From assembly GCF_000015165.1 (NCBI RefSeq), contig NC_009485.1, positions 992,001 to 1,056,000 on the forward strand: a DNA stretch of 64,000 bases. The letters run 5' to 3'. Shown here piece after piece: positions 26,273 to 35,291 of the stretch; within the stretch, counting starts at the first letter, position 1, and every line of letters starts with the position of its first letter. The stretch is from Bradyrhizobium sp. BTAi1 (lineage in GTDB: Bacteria; Pseudomonadota; Alphaproteobacteria; Rhizobiales; Xanthobacteraceae). Under the pieces are notes generated by a model. That model had not been told where the DNA came from and searched no databases. It worked only from the letters and a program-made list of their open reading frames with translations. The translations under genes and the position numbers were made by a program.

Positions 26273-26304
26273 TACAGTCCGAGCCTCATACAGTCCGAGC
26301 CTCA
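26273..26304. repeat. Exact 16-base tandem duplication
   Basis: TACAGTCCGAGCCTCA occurs twice head to tail (26273-26288, 26289-26304), and a 10-base partial copy TACAGTCCGA lies at 26322-26331. The 26137-26470 stretch otherwise shows no gene and lies beside decayed regulatory genes, which is consistent with neutral, rearranging DNA. Confidence 0.8.
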
Positions 26305-26470
26305 CGTGGTACAAAGCCTATTACAGTCCGACGGGGGCTGATCTGAGGCACCACGCCTCTCAGAGTGATGCGTTCATTGACTGCGGCCTGCTGCCAAACT
26401 GCGGCAGCGAAACCGAAGCCGTCGTGAAGCCGGCGTCCACGAAGCCGAGGTCCACGAAACTGCGGTCCGT

Positions 26471-26634
26471 GAAACCCGCCATGGAACTCCGCATGCCGAT
26501 TTCGGTCAGAAGCACGTCTGCACATTCGGCAGCACGTCGATCGCCTGATCTGCACCCCGAACCGACCTGACCTCGTGTCCCGCGTCCTGAAGCTGGCGCT
26601 CAGTATCCATGAGAATGAGCGGCTCGTCTACTGC
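26471..26634 (-). pseudogene. Frameshifted remnant of a response-regulator receiver domain
   Basis: The minus strand reads AVDEPLILMDTERQLQDAGH followed by EVRSVRGADQAIDVLPN, the start of a receiver domain (normally VDDEPLI). The frame then hits TGA at 26508-26506. Shifting frame at about 26524 restores ADVLLTEIGMRSSMAGF, the block that normally contains the phosphoacceptor Asp and MPG. Here the Asp is Glu and Pro is Arg. The rest of the domain is lost. Together with the kinase fragment beside it, this is a decayed two-component locus. Confidence 0.72.
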
Positions 26635-26751
26635 TCTCGGTTCGCTGCCGCGCGGTCTCCTGCGCGCCAGGACGGCGTCGGATCTGCTGGGGCCGGATCA
26701 AGTGTCTGATTTGCAAGTATCCTAGGCTCCAGACGTTCCCGGTCCGCTCGA

Positions 26752-27183
26752 ATGTTTCCCCGCGCAGTTTCCGACATCATCATTACCGGCCGGGCGGCGG
26801 GCGCAACTCGGCGACAGGTGCTGACCACCGTGTTGCGTCCCTATGAAAGTGGGATGCGCGGCCCGGACGTTCATCTCGGGGACCACGCGATCAGCAGCAT
26901 GGCGCTGATCTTTCATGAGCTGGCCACCAATGCCAGCAAGTACGGCGCGCTGAGCGCCGAGTCGGGACGGGTCGAGCTCAGCTGGTCTCTCGACGGCGAG
27001 GACCTGAGCATCACCTGGAACGAGATCGGGGGCCCCGCCGTCTCGGAGCCTGCAAGCGAGGGCTTTGGCAGCTCCCTCGTTCGCTCGACAGTGAGCCGGC
27101 ACAATGGGCACGTGACTTGGCGGTGGCTGCCGGACGGCATGATCGTTTCGATCGCCGTCGCGGCTGCGACTCTCCTGCAGTGA
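26752..27183 (+). pseudogene. Truncated HWE-type sensor histidine kinase (ATPase end only)
   Basis: About 143 residues matching only the end of an HWE kinase: VLRPYESGMRGPDVHLGD, N-box FHELATNASKYGALSAESG, strand VELSWSLDGEDLSITWNE, then GGPAV and EGFGSSLVRSTVSRHNGHV. The phosphoacceptor His block and any sensor (PAS/GAF) domain are missing. The frame closes at TGA 26707-26709 upstream without kinase-like sequence. The catalytic domain itself looks intact, so it may be a recent truncation. An active stand-alone ATPase domain is less likely. Confidence 0.7.
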
Positions 27184-27350
27184 TGCGTCAGACCTGGTGT
27201 TCGCCGACGATCCGAGCGGTCGCAGGTCGCGTTTGAACGATCGCCGCCGCAGCGCGTCGGGTCGCCATGCGGGCGAAAAAGTCCGGTCGCGCATGTCGTC
27301 CCGCTGCTGTCCTCTGCGTCTTCATTCCATGGAGTGACATGGAGCGACCG

Positions 27351-28583
27351 ATGAGCGCATTGCATGATCGCTGGGTGATCGTGGCGGCTGGAGGCCTTCT
27401 GGGCTGTGTTGCAATCGGAGGCATGTTCTCGCTGCCGGTGTTCCTCAAGCCGATTGCCCTGGACACCGGGTGGTCGGTGGCCGGGCTGTCCAGCGCCATG
27501 ACGATTGGCTTCCTGGCCATGGCGGTCACGAGCATCGGATGGGGAACCCTCTGCGACCGCGTTGGACCGCGTCCGGTGGTGCTGATCGGCTCGATCCTGT
27601 TGGCAGCCAGCCTCGCGCTCGCCAGCTTGGCATCGTCGCTGCTGATGTTCCAGCTGCTGTTCGGGCTGCTGGTTGGCGGCGCCACGGCGGCGATCTTCGC
27701 GCCTGTGATGGCGACCGTGACCGGCTGGTTCGACACCCATCGCAGCCTCGCCGTCTCGCTGGTCTCGGCCGGCATGGGCGTGGCGCCGATGACCATGTCG
27801 CCGCTCGCGGCCTGGCTGGTCTCGCATTGGGATTGGCGCACCTCCATGCAATGCATCGCCGCCGTCGTCGCAGCCATCATGATTCCCGTGTCGCTGCTGG
27901 TGCGCCGCCCGCCCGAGGTCGAGCGCGACACAGCCGCGGCGCCGCAGCACGGCCCAGGGCTCCCTGAGATGACGCGGCCCACCGCACTGCGATCGCCGCA
28001 ATTCACCATCCTGCTCGCCACCAACTTCTTCTGCTGCGCGACGCATTCGGGCCCGATCATTCACACCGTGAGCTACGCGGTGAGCTGCGGAATCCCGCTG
28101 ATGGCCGCGGTGACGATCTACAGCGTCGAGGGGCTGGCGGGGCTGTTCGGTCGGATCGCCTTCGGCCTGCTCGGCGATCGGTTCGGGGCCAAGCGCATTC
28201 TCGTCCTCGGCCTGCTGGCGCAAGCCTTCGGTGCGCTTGCCTACGTCTTTGCGCAGGATCTCGCGGCATTCTATGCGGTCGCGGCCGTATTCGGCTTCAT
28301 CTATGCCGGCACGATGCCGCTCTATGCCGCGATCGCGCGGGAGAATTTTCCGCAGGCGATGATGGGCACGGTCATGGGCGGGATCGCGATGGCCGGTAGC
28401 CTGGGCATGGCGACCGGACCGCTGGCCGGCGGCCTGATCTATGACAGCTTCGCCAGCTACACATGGCTCTATGTCGGCTCCTGGCTGATGGGGCTCGGGG
28501 CGGTCCTGATCATGACGATGTTCAAGCCGTTTGCCAGGACGAGGCCGCAGGCGCCTCCGATGCCGGCGCGAGCGTCGGCATGA
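27351..28583 (+). CDS. MFS transporter
   Basis: About 410 residues with twelve hydrophobic segments. The loop 2-3 signature is present as GWGTLCDRVGPRPVVLIGS, and the mirrored motif in the second half is FGRIAFGLLGDRFGAKRILV. The central cytoplasmic loop (RRPPEVERDTAAAPQHG) separates the two six-helix halves. It resembles monocarboxylate/oxalate-formate-type or uncharacterised NarK-like MFS carriers; the substrate is not inferable. GGAG lies upstream of both ATG 27339 and ATG 27351; I use 27351. It is not in an evident operon. Confidence 0.88.
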   Translation: MSALHDRWVIVAAGGLLGCVAIGGMFSLPVFLKPIALDTGWSVAGLSSAMTIGFLAMAVTSIGWGTLCDRVGPRPVVLIGSILLAASLALASLASSLLMFQLLFGLLVGGATAAIFAPVMATVTGWFDTHRSLAVSLVSAGMGVAPMTMSPLAAWLVSHWDWRTSMQCIAAVVAAIMIPVSLLVRRPPEVERDTAAAPQHGPGLPEMTRPTALRSPQFTILLATNFFCCATHSGPIIHTVSYAVSCGIPLMAAVTIYSVEGLAGLFGRIAFGLLGDRFGAKRILVLGLLAQAFGALAYVFAQDLAAFYAVAAVFGFIYAGTMPLYAAIARENFPQAMMGTVMGGIAMAGSLGMATGPLAGGLIYDSFASYTWLYVGSWLMGLGAVLIMTMFKPFARTRPQAPPMPARASA

Positions 28584-28695
28584 GACATGCGCAGCGCGTC
28601 TCGAACTCACAACAACGCTTGATCCGCCGGCTGGAACGCAAATGTCGCAGGCGGGTTGGGCGTGCGTGGAGTTCACCCCCGATGGAGATCGATCC

Positions 28696-28917
28696 ATGAA
28701 GAAGACGCAACTCGCCATTGCCACCTTCGTTGCGGCCAGCCTCGCCGCCGTGCCGCTTGCGGCGCAAGCGAAACATCACAAGAAGCACAACGCCTCGACC
28801 TCAGCGACCTCGTCGCAGACCACCGGCAGCAACATGAAATCCGGCCGCGATTCCACCTCGTCGAGCCAGGGCAATGTCGGCCCGGGGACCAACCAGGCGG
28901 GCAGCCTGCCGAAGTAG
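28696..28917 (+). CDS. Small secreted Ser/Thr/Gly-rich protein (73 aa)
   Basis: 73 residues. The signal peptide KKTQLAIATFVAASLAAVPL ends at AAQA, then a basic HHKKHN patch and a Ser/Thr/Asn/Gly-rich disordered tail follow. TGGAG precedes ATG 28696. It is a typical small periplasmic low-complexity protein, of unknown function. Confidence 0.65.
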   Translation: MKKTQLAIATFVAASLAAVPLAAQAKHHKKHNASTSATSSQTTGSNMKSGRDSTSSSQGNVGPGTNQAGSLPK

Positions 28918-29118
28918 GACGGCTCGGTCGATCCGCATCAGCGTCGGAGTGCCCGATGCACGGGCTTTCCGACGCGCGAAAGAGCTCCGCGCATCGGCGC
29001 GCAGCGATTAAAAACCTTGCTCGCCGTGGCGAGAGGGCGCGAAATAAAGGGAGCGAACAAGTTGTGCGAAGGCTAATCAGCCTCGCCAATCGGACGAGTC
29101 GCCTTCAGCAAGTTTCGA

Positions 29119-29361
29119 TCACTTCGAGGCCTCCTTGAGCTTGTGGTCCAGGTGCCCGGTGCCGTGATCACGGCGCAACTGGCTGAGTGAGGTTTCGTTC
29201 AGTTGCATCAGCACGTCGCTGAGCTTGGTCGCCTCCGGATAGCCGGCGGCAAACGACTTGCCGTAGATCTTGCGCAAGGTGCCGACCAGCGTATTGCCGT
29301 GCTTCCTGCTGATCTCGCCATCCTTGTCCCGGTGGCGGCCATCGAGGCCCGGTTCCTTCAT
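29119..29361 (-). CDS. Small hypothetical protein (80 aa)
   Basis: 80 residues from ATG 29361 with GGGAGAG upstream. It contains DGRHRDKDGEISRKHGNTLV, GTLRKIYGKSFAAGYPEATK and LSDVLMQLNETSLSQLRRDH, a mixed helical soluble protein with no signal peptide. The pattern is orderly and I regard it as a real conserved-type hypothetical. Function unknown. Confidence 0.7.
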   Translation of the reverse strand: MKEPGLDGRHRDKDGEISRKHGNTLVGTLRKIYGKSFAAGYPEATKLSDVLMQLNETSLSQLRRDHGTGHLDHKLKEASK

Positions 29362-29580
29362 GCGTCTCTCCCTTGATGCGACGTTCGCGCTTGGGAGGAG
29401 CCTGCGCTCAATTTGCCTGATTAGCAACGCTGCGACGCGAAAGGACGAACTCAACTCCACGAATGCGGGGCGATCGCATCTGGCGATCCAGCCTTGCGCT
29501 GACGTACGGACAGCTGCACGGGCACTGCAGTCCGCATGTGGTGAATTCCGGCTTCGGCGGTCTGCATCGATCCGATGAAA

Positions 29581-30291
29581 TCACCGCTGCAACTCGTCTT
29601 CCACGATCGACAACACGAGGCGTTCGGCGCCGGGCGTCTTGACGGCCCAGCCGTGGATCTGGTGGGGCGCCCCGGCAAGGCGTTCGAGCCTGACGCTTCG
29701 TGCACGCTTGGCCGCTGCCAGATATCGATCGATGACCTCTCCCGGAATGATCTCGTCTTCCGCTCCGATGATGATGGTGAGGCGGCCCGCATAGTGGCTG
29801 ATCGCTGAATAAGCGAGCGAGTTGTGATAGGAGCCCGGTCGCCTCAGCGCATCGGTGAAGGCTGGTCCGAAGGTGATCGTCTCGGTGGCTGCGCCATAGG
29901 CCGCGGGACAGAACAGAATCAGGTGCGACGGTCTCAGGTCTTCGCTGAGCCTGACGGCCAGATGTCCGCCCATGCTGGTCCCGATCAGGACTGGCGCTTT
30001 GGTCCTGTCCAGTTCAGTCGCCACGGCCAGCGCCTCTTGCATGCGCTTGTCGATGCTCGATCTGCTCATCGTACCGGAGCTGTCGCCGTGGCCGGAAAAG
30101 TCGAAGCGGACCGTTCCCCAGCCCAGCCTGGCCAGATGCGCGGCGAGATAGTCCATGCGCGCACGATTGGAGGGACCGGCACCGTGCAGCGACAGCACAC
30201 GCGGCAGCGTGTCTTCTGCCGGAAGATCGACCGTCACGCGCAGGCGCTCGGAAGCCGTGTGCAGATCGAAGTCGCGAGAGAGCAGGGGCAT
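29581..30291 (-). CDS. Alpha/beta hydrolase
   Basis: About 236 residues. The oxyanion segment is LSLHGAGPSNRARM, the nucleophile elbow GTSMGGH has Ser106, the acid is probably Asp in GAEDEIIPGEV, and the base His lies in GAPHQIHGW near the end. VRFDFSGHGDSSG is the typical strand-loop of serine hydrolases of the dienelactone/UPF0227-like type. The substrate is unknown. The start is uncertain: ATG 30291 has no strong Shine-Dalgarno, and the frame is open to 30414. It closes the accessory region to the left of the polysaccharide locus. Confidence 0.82.
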   Translation of the reverse strand: MPLLSRDFDLHTASERLRVTVDLPAEDTLPRVLSLHGAGPSNRARMDYLAAHLARLGWGTVRFDFSGHGDSSGTMSRSSIDKRMQEALAVATELDRTKAPVLIGTSMGGHLAVRLSEDLRPSHLILFCPAAYGAATETITFGPAFTDALRRPGSYHNSLAYSAISHYAGRLTIIIGAEDEIIPGEVIDRYLAAAKRARSVRLERLAGAPHQIHGWAVKTPGAERLVLSIVEDELQR

Positions 30292-31353
30292 GCCTGGAAG
30301 ATCCTGATAGCCTGGCGAGACGCGCTCGGGTGAGTGTGTTCGGTCGCGATGAACGTTCAAGCGAGCCTTGCCCCGCGAAGCGTCATCGGAGCACGCTTGC
30401 TTGACCCCCGGCAAGGCGGCGTGATGATCCTCGATATCGGTCCTTCGACCTCATGAGCCTGCAAGCGTCAGCATGAGGGGGTCCTTTCGTCCGGGGCGCC
30501 GGGCAATCGGCCAATGCTCATTTCGCTTAGTTTCCAGGAAGATGCCCTATTTCAAGCTCCCGCCGCGAAAATTTTGATCTTCCATTTTTCCGAATTCTAT
30601 GCTTCACTCCTCCCATCCCGCCTCATGCAGAGGGCGTACGCGTCGTCACGATACGTGGAGGTGGGCTGCGATGGACGCGGATGCTGCGCCAGACGAGCGC
30701 TTGCGTCGCGGACGGCGAAGTCGTGTGGTCCCGGCCTCCCGATGCTGAGGTCAAGCTCGTGCTGGTCTGCTCGAAGCAGCAGCACTGGCGATGGGGGCAA
30801 CAAAGCCCGGTCCCCAAGGAGAGCACGAAGGACACCGTTAAAACCGATCGCGCAGGGAGGGCCGGATCGTCCGGCTGGACCTGTGGTACCTGCCGCCTGC
30901 ATTTTTTTTCCGCAGGCGGGCCACGGGCCTCAGTCGAGGTCCGGCTCTCCCTGCGCCTCTCAGATGTCGAGGCGCGCGACGACAGCATGGCTCGGGCAGA
31001 TCACGCCGCGAGATCACGCCCGCACGGCCTAAGCGATCGCATGGTCTGGTTGAAGCTTGACGTCGCGACAGTTGGAGCGAGTTGCGCTGATGATAACGAC
31101 AGAAGGGCAGATGCGCGGTCGTCTGCGGCAACGCGCGCTGTCTCGTCTGGCTGGAAAGTTGCTCATGTGGATGTCGGCGGCGACGCCGGTGCGAGAGCCG
31201 TCGCACCATTCAACGCGATGGTTCGAAAGCGGCGGCGCAGGACTCGCCACAAGAGCCGGGCGCGAACACGCTGCTGCTTTCTCCTTGACCGAGCTCGAAG
31301 ATGCGGGTTGTGATCTCCGTGCCAAAGCCGAGCAGGGTGAGGAGAGTTCAGGC
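30292..31353. other. 1.06-kb region without a convincing gene at the left edge of the EPS locus
   Basis: Six-frame reading yields only low-complexity Arg/Ser/Pro frames. The section 30510-30610 is distinctly A/T-rich and contains TTGATC (30574-30579), an 18-base spacer and TATGCT (30598-30603), a possible promoter facing right. At 30893-30919 an 8-bp inverted repeat encloses a run of eight T. The acyltransferase frame is open from 31057, but that stretch looks non-coding. Possible long leader or lost gene. Confidence 0.45.
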
Positions 31354-32433
31354 GTGGGGCGGGATCGGATCGAGTATCTGGACGGGCTGCGAGGCATCGC
31401 GATCATCGCCGTCGTGATGTTTCATGGCTATGTGGCGTTCCCGGACACGTTGCCATTCGGGGATCGTTTCGCAGTCATTCCGCTCCGGTTGGGCTGGCAG
31501 GGTGTCCAGCTTTTCTTTCTGATATCCGGCTTCGTCATCCTGATGAGCCTCGAAGCCTGCAATGATGTCGCGTCATTCGTCGCTCGGCGGTGGCTGAGGC
31601 TGTTTCCTGCGATGCTGATCTGCTCGTGTTTCATCCTCGGCTTGGAGAATATCATCGGTGCCGGACCGAATAGCCCGAAGACCTGGATCAATCTCATCCC
31701 CGGCCTGACCTTCCTCAATCCGGCGCTCATCCACTCGCTGACGGGTCTCAGCATCGCCTCGATGGAAGGATCATTCTGGTCTCTCTATGTCGAGGTCGTG
31801 TTCTACATCGTGTTCGGGCTCGCATATTTCGCTGGCGGCCGTGCGTTCGCCGTCGCCCTCATCTTCGCGATATTCCTCTGCTCGCTGGGTCTGCGGCTGA
31901 TCTTCGGTCTGGATCTGAGCTCGCTGGGCAGCCGCATCGCGGCCGCCACCGATTGGATCGGCTTCATTCATTTTGGCTGGTTTTCGAGCGGTGCGCTGTT
32001 CTATCTCTACTGGTCGCACCGACGGTGGCCGATGCTTGCGCTGGCAATCAGCGCGGGATTGATCTCCGCAGCCACGGCGCGCTTCGCGATTCCCGAACGC
32101 ATGGGCTTGTGCGTCGTGGTGCTGTTGTTTGCGACGGCGGTCACCGTCCCACTGTGGCAGCGAGCTCTGTCCTCGCGCGTTCTCCTGTTCTTCGGCTTCA
32201 TCAGCTACCCATTGTACCTGGTTCACTATCCCATCATCCGGGCACTGCTCCCGGCTGTGGCGGTACACGCGCCCGTCCTGCCGTCGCTGCTGTTGCCGGT
32301 CGCGCCAATCGCCTGTGCGGTGGTGACTTCCTGGGCGGTCGCCCAATTCGGCGAGCCGTTGGTGAGGCAGGCGATCCGGCGGATCGCCGGACTGCGGCAT
32401 GTGCAGAAATCGGCAGGCGCCGTGCAGCCCTGA
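31354..32433 (+). CDS. Acyltransferase 3 family membrane protein (OafA/NodX-like)
   Basis: About 359 residues from GTG 31354 (GAGGAGA eight bases upstream). Family start RIEYLDGLRGIAIIAVVMFH includes the His thought to be catalytic. Then GVQLFFLISGFVI, RRWLRLFPAMLI, EGSFWSLYVEVVFYIVFG and FISYPLYLVHYPIIR follow, with about ten membrane segments. Members O-acylate sugars using cytoplasmic acyl donors, usually acetyl. It is the first recognisable gene of the polysaccharide locus and probably decorates the repeat unit or a neighbouring glycan. Confidence 0.88.
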   Translation: MGRDRIEYLDGLRGIAIIAVVMFHGYVAFPDTLPFGDRFAVIPLRLGWQGVQLFFLISGFVILMSLEACNDVASFVARRWLRLFPAMLICSCFILGLENIIGAGPNSPKTWINLIPGLTFLNPALIHSLTGLSIASMEGSFWSLYVEVVFYIVFGLAYFAGGRAFAVALIFAIFLCSLGLRLIFGLDLSSLGSRIAAATDWIGFIHFGWFSSGALFYLYWSHRRWPMLALAISAGLISAATARFAIPERMGLCVVVLLFATAVTVPLWQRALSSRVLLFFGFISYPLYLVHYPIIRALLPAVAVHAPVLPSLLLPVAPIACAVVTSWAVAQFGEPLVRQAIRRIAGLRHVQKSAGAVQP

Positions 32434-32513
32434 TGCCGGCGGCTGCGATCCGATATGCGCCCTGCGACAGACACGAGGACAGCAGAGGCTTGAATCAACT
32501 CAAAGGAAACTAC

Positions 32514-32585
32514 ATGACTAGGACAAAACTATTGATTGTCGCGCTGGTCGGTTCCGTTCTCCTGGAAAAAGGCATGTCGCGATAG
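32514..32585 (+). CDS. Possible 23-residue hydrophobic peptide or truncated secreted protein
   Basis: ATG 32514 follows AAAGGAAACTAC, a good Shine-Dalgarno, and reads a hydrophobic start (TKLLIVALVGSVLLEKG) that stops at TAG 32583-32585. It looks like the beginning of a signal peptide whose gene was interrupted, though a tiny membrane peptide is possible. Confidence 0.3.
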   Translation: MTRTKLLIVALVGSVLLEKGMSR

Positions 32586-32667
32586 TTTCGCCACAAATCC
32601 TCTATTTTCAAAGCGTCACCTGCCGTATCCAATTCCGGCTCAAAGAAGTATCGCGTGGGGCACTGAC

Positions 32668-33246
32668 TTGTCTTTCAACAGGCAGATTTTCGTCGGCGTC
32701 GCCTGCCAGCTCCTGCTGATGGCCGGCGCTGCCATGGCGCAGACGACCGGCGCCACCAAACCAGCGCCTGCCGCAGCGGCAACGGAGGCCGGGCCCGACC
32801 AGCCGCCGCCGGGCGGCTGCATGCCGATCGGGATCACCGCGGCGGGCGATGTGGTGTTTCCCTTCGCCTGCAAGGATCTGATCGACCTGCATCGCGGGAA
32901 GGGCCAGCAGAGCTCCGCCACGCCGGAGGCGGGGCAGGGGGCACCTGCTCATGACGCGGCCACGGCTGCGGCGGGAGACGCCGTCAAAACGACGGGCAGT
33001 GTGGCCGTTCAGCCACAGTCGCGGCCCTCGGCCGAAGGCGACGGAATCAAGGCGGCTGAAGGCGCGGCGGCGCCGGCGCAGCCGGCCGTGCGGGAGAAGG
33101 ATGCGCCCGAGGCGAATCGCGCCGAACCGTCGGGATCGCGTGCCAGCCGGGGCGATCCCGCGGGCTGCACCTCGTTCCGCACCTATGATGCGAAGACCGA
33201 GAGCTACCGGGATTTCAGTGGTCGCCGGCGGCCGTGCCGATCATGA
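32668..33246 (+). CDS. Secreted hypothetical protein with BA14K-like C-terminal Cys motif
   Basis: About 192 residues beginning at a TTG (the frame is open from 32536, and no better start is seen before the signal peptide IFVGVACQLLLMAGAAMAQ). The centre is Ala/Pro/Gln-rich. Four Cys occur: C-MPIGITAAGDVVFPFAC near residue 50 and a C-terminal pair in CTSFRTYDAKTESYRDFSGR followed by RRPC. That final pattern (C-x-SFRTYD...Y...GRRR-C) resembles the BA14K-type ending of Rhizobiales envelope proteins; tentative. It is separated from the next gene by a perfect hairpin. Confidence 0.6.
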   Translation: MSFNRQIFVGVACQLLLMAGAAMAQTTGATKPAPAAAATEAGPDQPPPGGCMPIGITAAGDVVFPFACKDLIDLHRGKGQQSSATPEAGQGAPAHDAATAAAGDAVKTTGSVAVQPQSRPSAEGDGIKAAEGAAAPAQPAVREKDAPEANRAEPSGSRASRGDPAGCTSFRTYDAKTESYRDFSGRRRPCRS

Positions 33247-33250
33247 GCTG

Positions 33251-33276
33251 GATCCGACGGCCGAGGCCGTCGGATC
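33251..33276. terminator. Bidirectional hairpin between convergent genes
   Basis: GATCCGACGGCC (33251-33262) and GGCCGTCGGATC (33265-33276) form a 12-bp perfect stem with a 2-base loop. There is no T-run on either side. Its position between converging stops suggests a terminator or transcript-end stabiliser. Confidence 0.6.
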
Positions 33277-33287
33277 GCCTGTGACGA

Positions 33288-33572
33288 TCAATAGCGGACG
33301 GAAATGACGGTCTGTCCCGCCGGCACCACCGCGGCCTCCGACCAGACGCAGGTCGGCGTCGGCCCGAACCGGTAATAGTGCTTGTGGAAGAACGGCCGCC
33401 AGTCCGGCGCGGGATAGATCAAGGGCAGCGGCTGCGGAATCACGGTGCAGACGCCCGACACCTCGGCGGCCACGAGCGTGCGCCGGTGCCCCGCTTCCGC
33501 CGGACCCGCCGCCAGGCAAACCGCCACGGCTGCGGCTGAAAGCCCCAAGGACATTGTGAAGCGAAACCCCAT
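33288..33572 (-). CDS. Small secreted protein with two Cys (94 aa)
   Basis: 94 residues from ATG 33572 with AGGAG upstream. The signal peptide FTMSLGLSAAAVAVCLAAG ends at AEAG. The mature part contains AEVSGVCTVIPQPLPLIYPA, PDWRPFFHKHYYRFGP and TCVWSEAAVVPAGQTVI, with one cysteine pair that may form a disulfide. No named family. It is convergent with the BA14K-like gene and upstream in sequence of the GT61 gene. Confidence 0.7.
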   Translation of the reverse strand: MGFRFTMSLGLSAAAVAVCLAAGPAEAGHRRTLVAAEVSGVCTVIPQPLPLIYPAPDWRPFFHKHYYRFGPTPTCVWSEAAVVPAGQTVISVRY

Positions 33573-33681
33573 ATGCGTCTCCTGTGCAGTCGTCCTGCCG
33601 CAACGGCCGGATGATCCGGCAGCGGTGCCCGAATGTGCAGTGGACGAATATCCTGCGAATCCGCCGCTTCGACAAGAGACC

Positions 33682-34830
33682 TTACAGCGCGCGGGCTTCG
33701 ATGCGACCCAGCATGAGGTCGAGGGTCCGCATGATGTCGGAGGGCGCGAACAGATATCCGTCGTCGGCCTGCTTCCCGACGACGAAGCCGAACCAGATTC
33801 CCGCGGCTTCGGTCCAGCCGCGGTGAAAGGCCAGGAAACGGTCGGGGGGCTGCAACAGCAGCAGGCCGCTGTCCTCGGGCATCGAGAAGATGCCGTGGCT
33901 GACATGGCTGCCCTCGATCGAGACCACGATCTTCGCCCGCGACAGCGCCGCATGGATCTGCGCGAGACTCATCGTCTCCAGGTCGATGGTGATGAAGCCG
34001 TTCTGCGCCAGCCGTGCGACAAGCTCGTCCTCGTTCTGAATCACGCGGCGCATCCCGGTCCTGCCGCGCTTGAGGTAGATGAGATGCTCGCGTTTTCCCT
34101 GCTGGCCGTTCTGCGCGCGCTGCCTGAGCGCGCGCGTCAGCGAGCGCCGGAGGCTGTTCTGATGAATTCCCCAGTAGAAGTCCTGATAGAGGGTGAGGTC
34201 TCTCACCACGGCACGGCTGGTGGGTGAATAGGTCTGGCGCAGCTGGGCCGCGTAGAAGTCGCGGTGCTCCGAATAGATGGGGAGCGGGAAGCAGAGCGGC
34301 TCGCCGCGCTCCTGGGCGAGCTCGTATTGCAGGCTGTCGTCGGCGAGCCAGTGGCCGAAATACCTCCCGGCCAGATGGGACGAAGCGAGTCCGGCTCGGT
34401 CCACGTGTCGAACCTCGCGGCTGCGGAAATGCGAGCGTGCGGCGATGAAGGCCTTGAAGCTGCCGCGATAGACCGAGCCGTCGACAAGGATGGCATCGGC
34501 GATGCGATAGGCGATGGTGGGGCTCGCTTTCAGGCGCTCGGCAACGGCGGCGTCGAGTTCGAGAGCGACGGTCGTCCCGTCGGCGGTGCCGATGATCGCA
34601 TCGGTCTGTCCAGGAAGGACGATGGCCGGCCGTGCCCGAATCGACTCTTCGGGACACAGAACGTCCTGCCGATCGGCAGCATGTTCCAATCTGACGCCGC
34701 CGAAAAGGCGGCGCTGGACATAGTTGACGTAAGGAACAAGACGAATGGGAACGGCCAAGTGACACCGCAGTCTGAAAACAGTACGAGCCTCCCTGCTATA
34801 GGAAAGCGCGGCGGATCGGAATAGCCGCAT
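33682..34830 (-). CDS. Glycosyltransferase family 61-like protein (DUF563), copy 1
   Basis: About 382 residues. Landmarks shared with the paralogue at 47753-48820 are [56 protein letters not shown] and [16 protein letters not shown]. The set (GHWL near the start, YLKRG, EGSH-x-x-H, LQPPDRF) marks DUF563/GT61-type transferases, known in eukaryotes as xylosyl or GlcNAc transferases. The bacterial sugar is unknown. ATG 34830 sits just after GAGGG, too close for a Shine-Dalgarno, so the start may differ. It likely adds a side sugar in EPS synthesis. Confidence 0.78.
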   Translation of the reverse strand: MRLFRSAALSYSREARTVFRLRCHLAVPIRLVPYVNYVQRRLFGGVRLEHAADRQDVLCPEESIRARPAIVLPGQTDAIIGTADGTTVALELDAAVAERLKASPTIAYRIADAILVDGSVYRGSFKAFIAARSHFRSREVRHVDRAGLASSHLAGRYFGHWLADDSLQYELAQERGEPLCFPLPIYSEHRDFYAAQLRQTYSPTSRAVVRDLTLYQDFYWGIHQNSLRRSLTRALRQRAQNGQQGKREHLIYLKRGRTGMRRVIQNEDELVARLAQNGFITIDLETMSLAQIHAALSRAKIVVSIEGSHVSHGIFSMPEDSGLLLLQPPDRFLAFHRGWTEAAGIWFGFVVGKQADDGYLFAPSDIMRTLDLMLGRIEARAL

Positions 34831-34973
34831 CCCTCGCCGAGCGGGAGTTCGCGATCGCGCGGCCCGGCGCCCGTTTGGTCCGAAACGCAGGGGATGTGGA
34901 GCTCTGACGACAACGGGTAGCCAGCGCCGGCCAAGATGCGGTATTGAGGGGCCTGGTTCGGTCGGAGGATGAC

Positions 34974-35213
34974 ATGAGGTTGAGAGCAATCGGTCTCGTT
35001 GTGGCGATGGCCGCAGCCATGGTGACGACCGCAGCCGACGCGGCCATGAAGAGTCCCTGGCGCGTGGCCGAGAGCGCGAATGCCTGTCTCGTCAATTGCG
35101 CCAGCCAGGCCGAGGCTTGCAAGCGGGTCTGCCCGAGCTCCTATAGCGGCCCATGCCTCAGCTCCTGCGATAACCAGGCTCAGTTCTGTCAGCAGTCCTG
35201 CCAGCGCAAATAG
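34974..35213 (+). CDS. Small secreted Cys-rich protein with four CX3C motifs
   Basis: 79 residues from ATG 34974 with GGAGG upstream. The signal peptide is about 1-23 ([17 protein letters not shown]). The mature part has eight Cys as CLVNC-6-CKRVC-7-CLSSC-6-CQQSC. The CX3C pairs are arranged as two helical hairpins, like a duplicated twin-CX3C unit (a spacing used in some intermembrane-space proteins and antimicrobial peptides). Fold and function are unknown. It is divergent from GT61 copy 1 and immediately upstream of the polymerase gene. Confidence 0.75.
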   Translation: MRLRAIGLVVAMAAAMVTTAADAAMKSPWRVAESANACLVNCASQAEACKRVCPSSYSGPCLSSCDNQAQFCQQSCQRK

Positions 35214-35291
35214 ATCCGAACCTGCCGGTCTGAGCTGACGTCATAGATACCGCCGGATCATCATCCTTCCCGAGGCCAGGCGAACGTCGCA

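Noticed and set aside
26286..26555. 89-residue minus-strand frame over the response-regulator remnant
   Set aside because: It reads a third frame giving Arg/His-rich repeats, while the two frames that show receiver-domain blocks are the meaningful ones.
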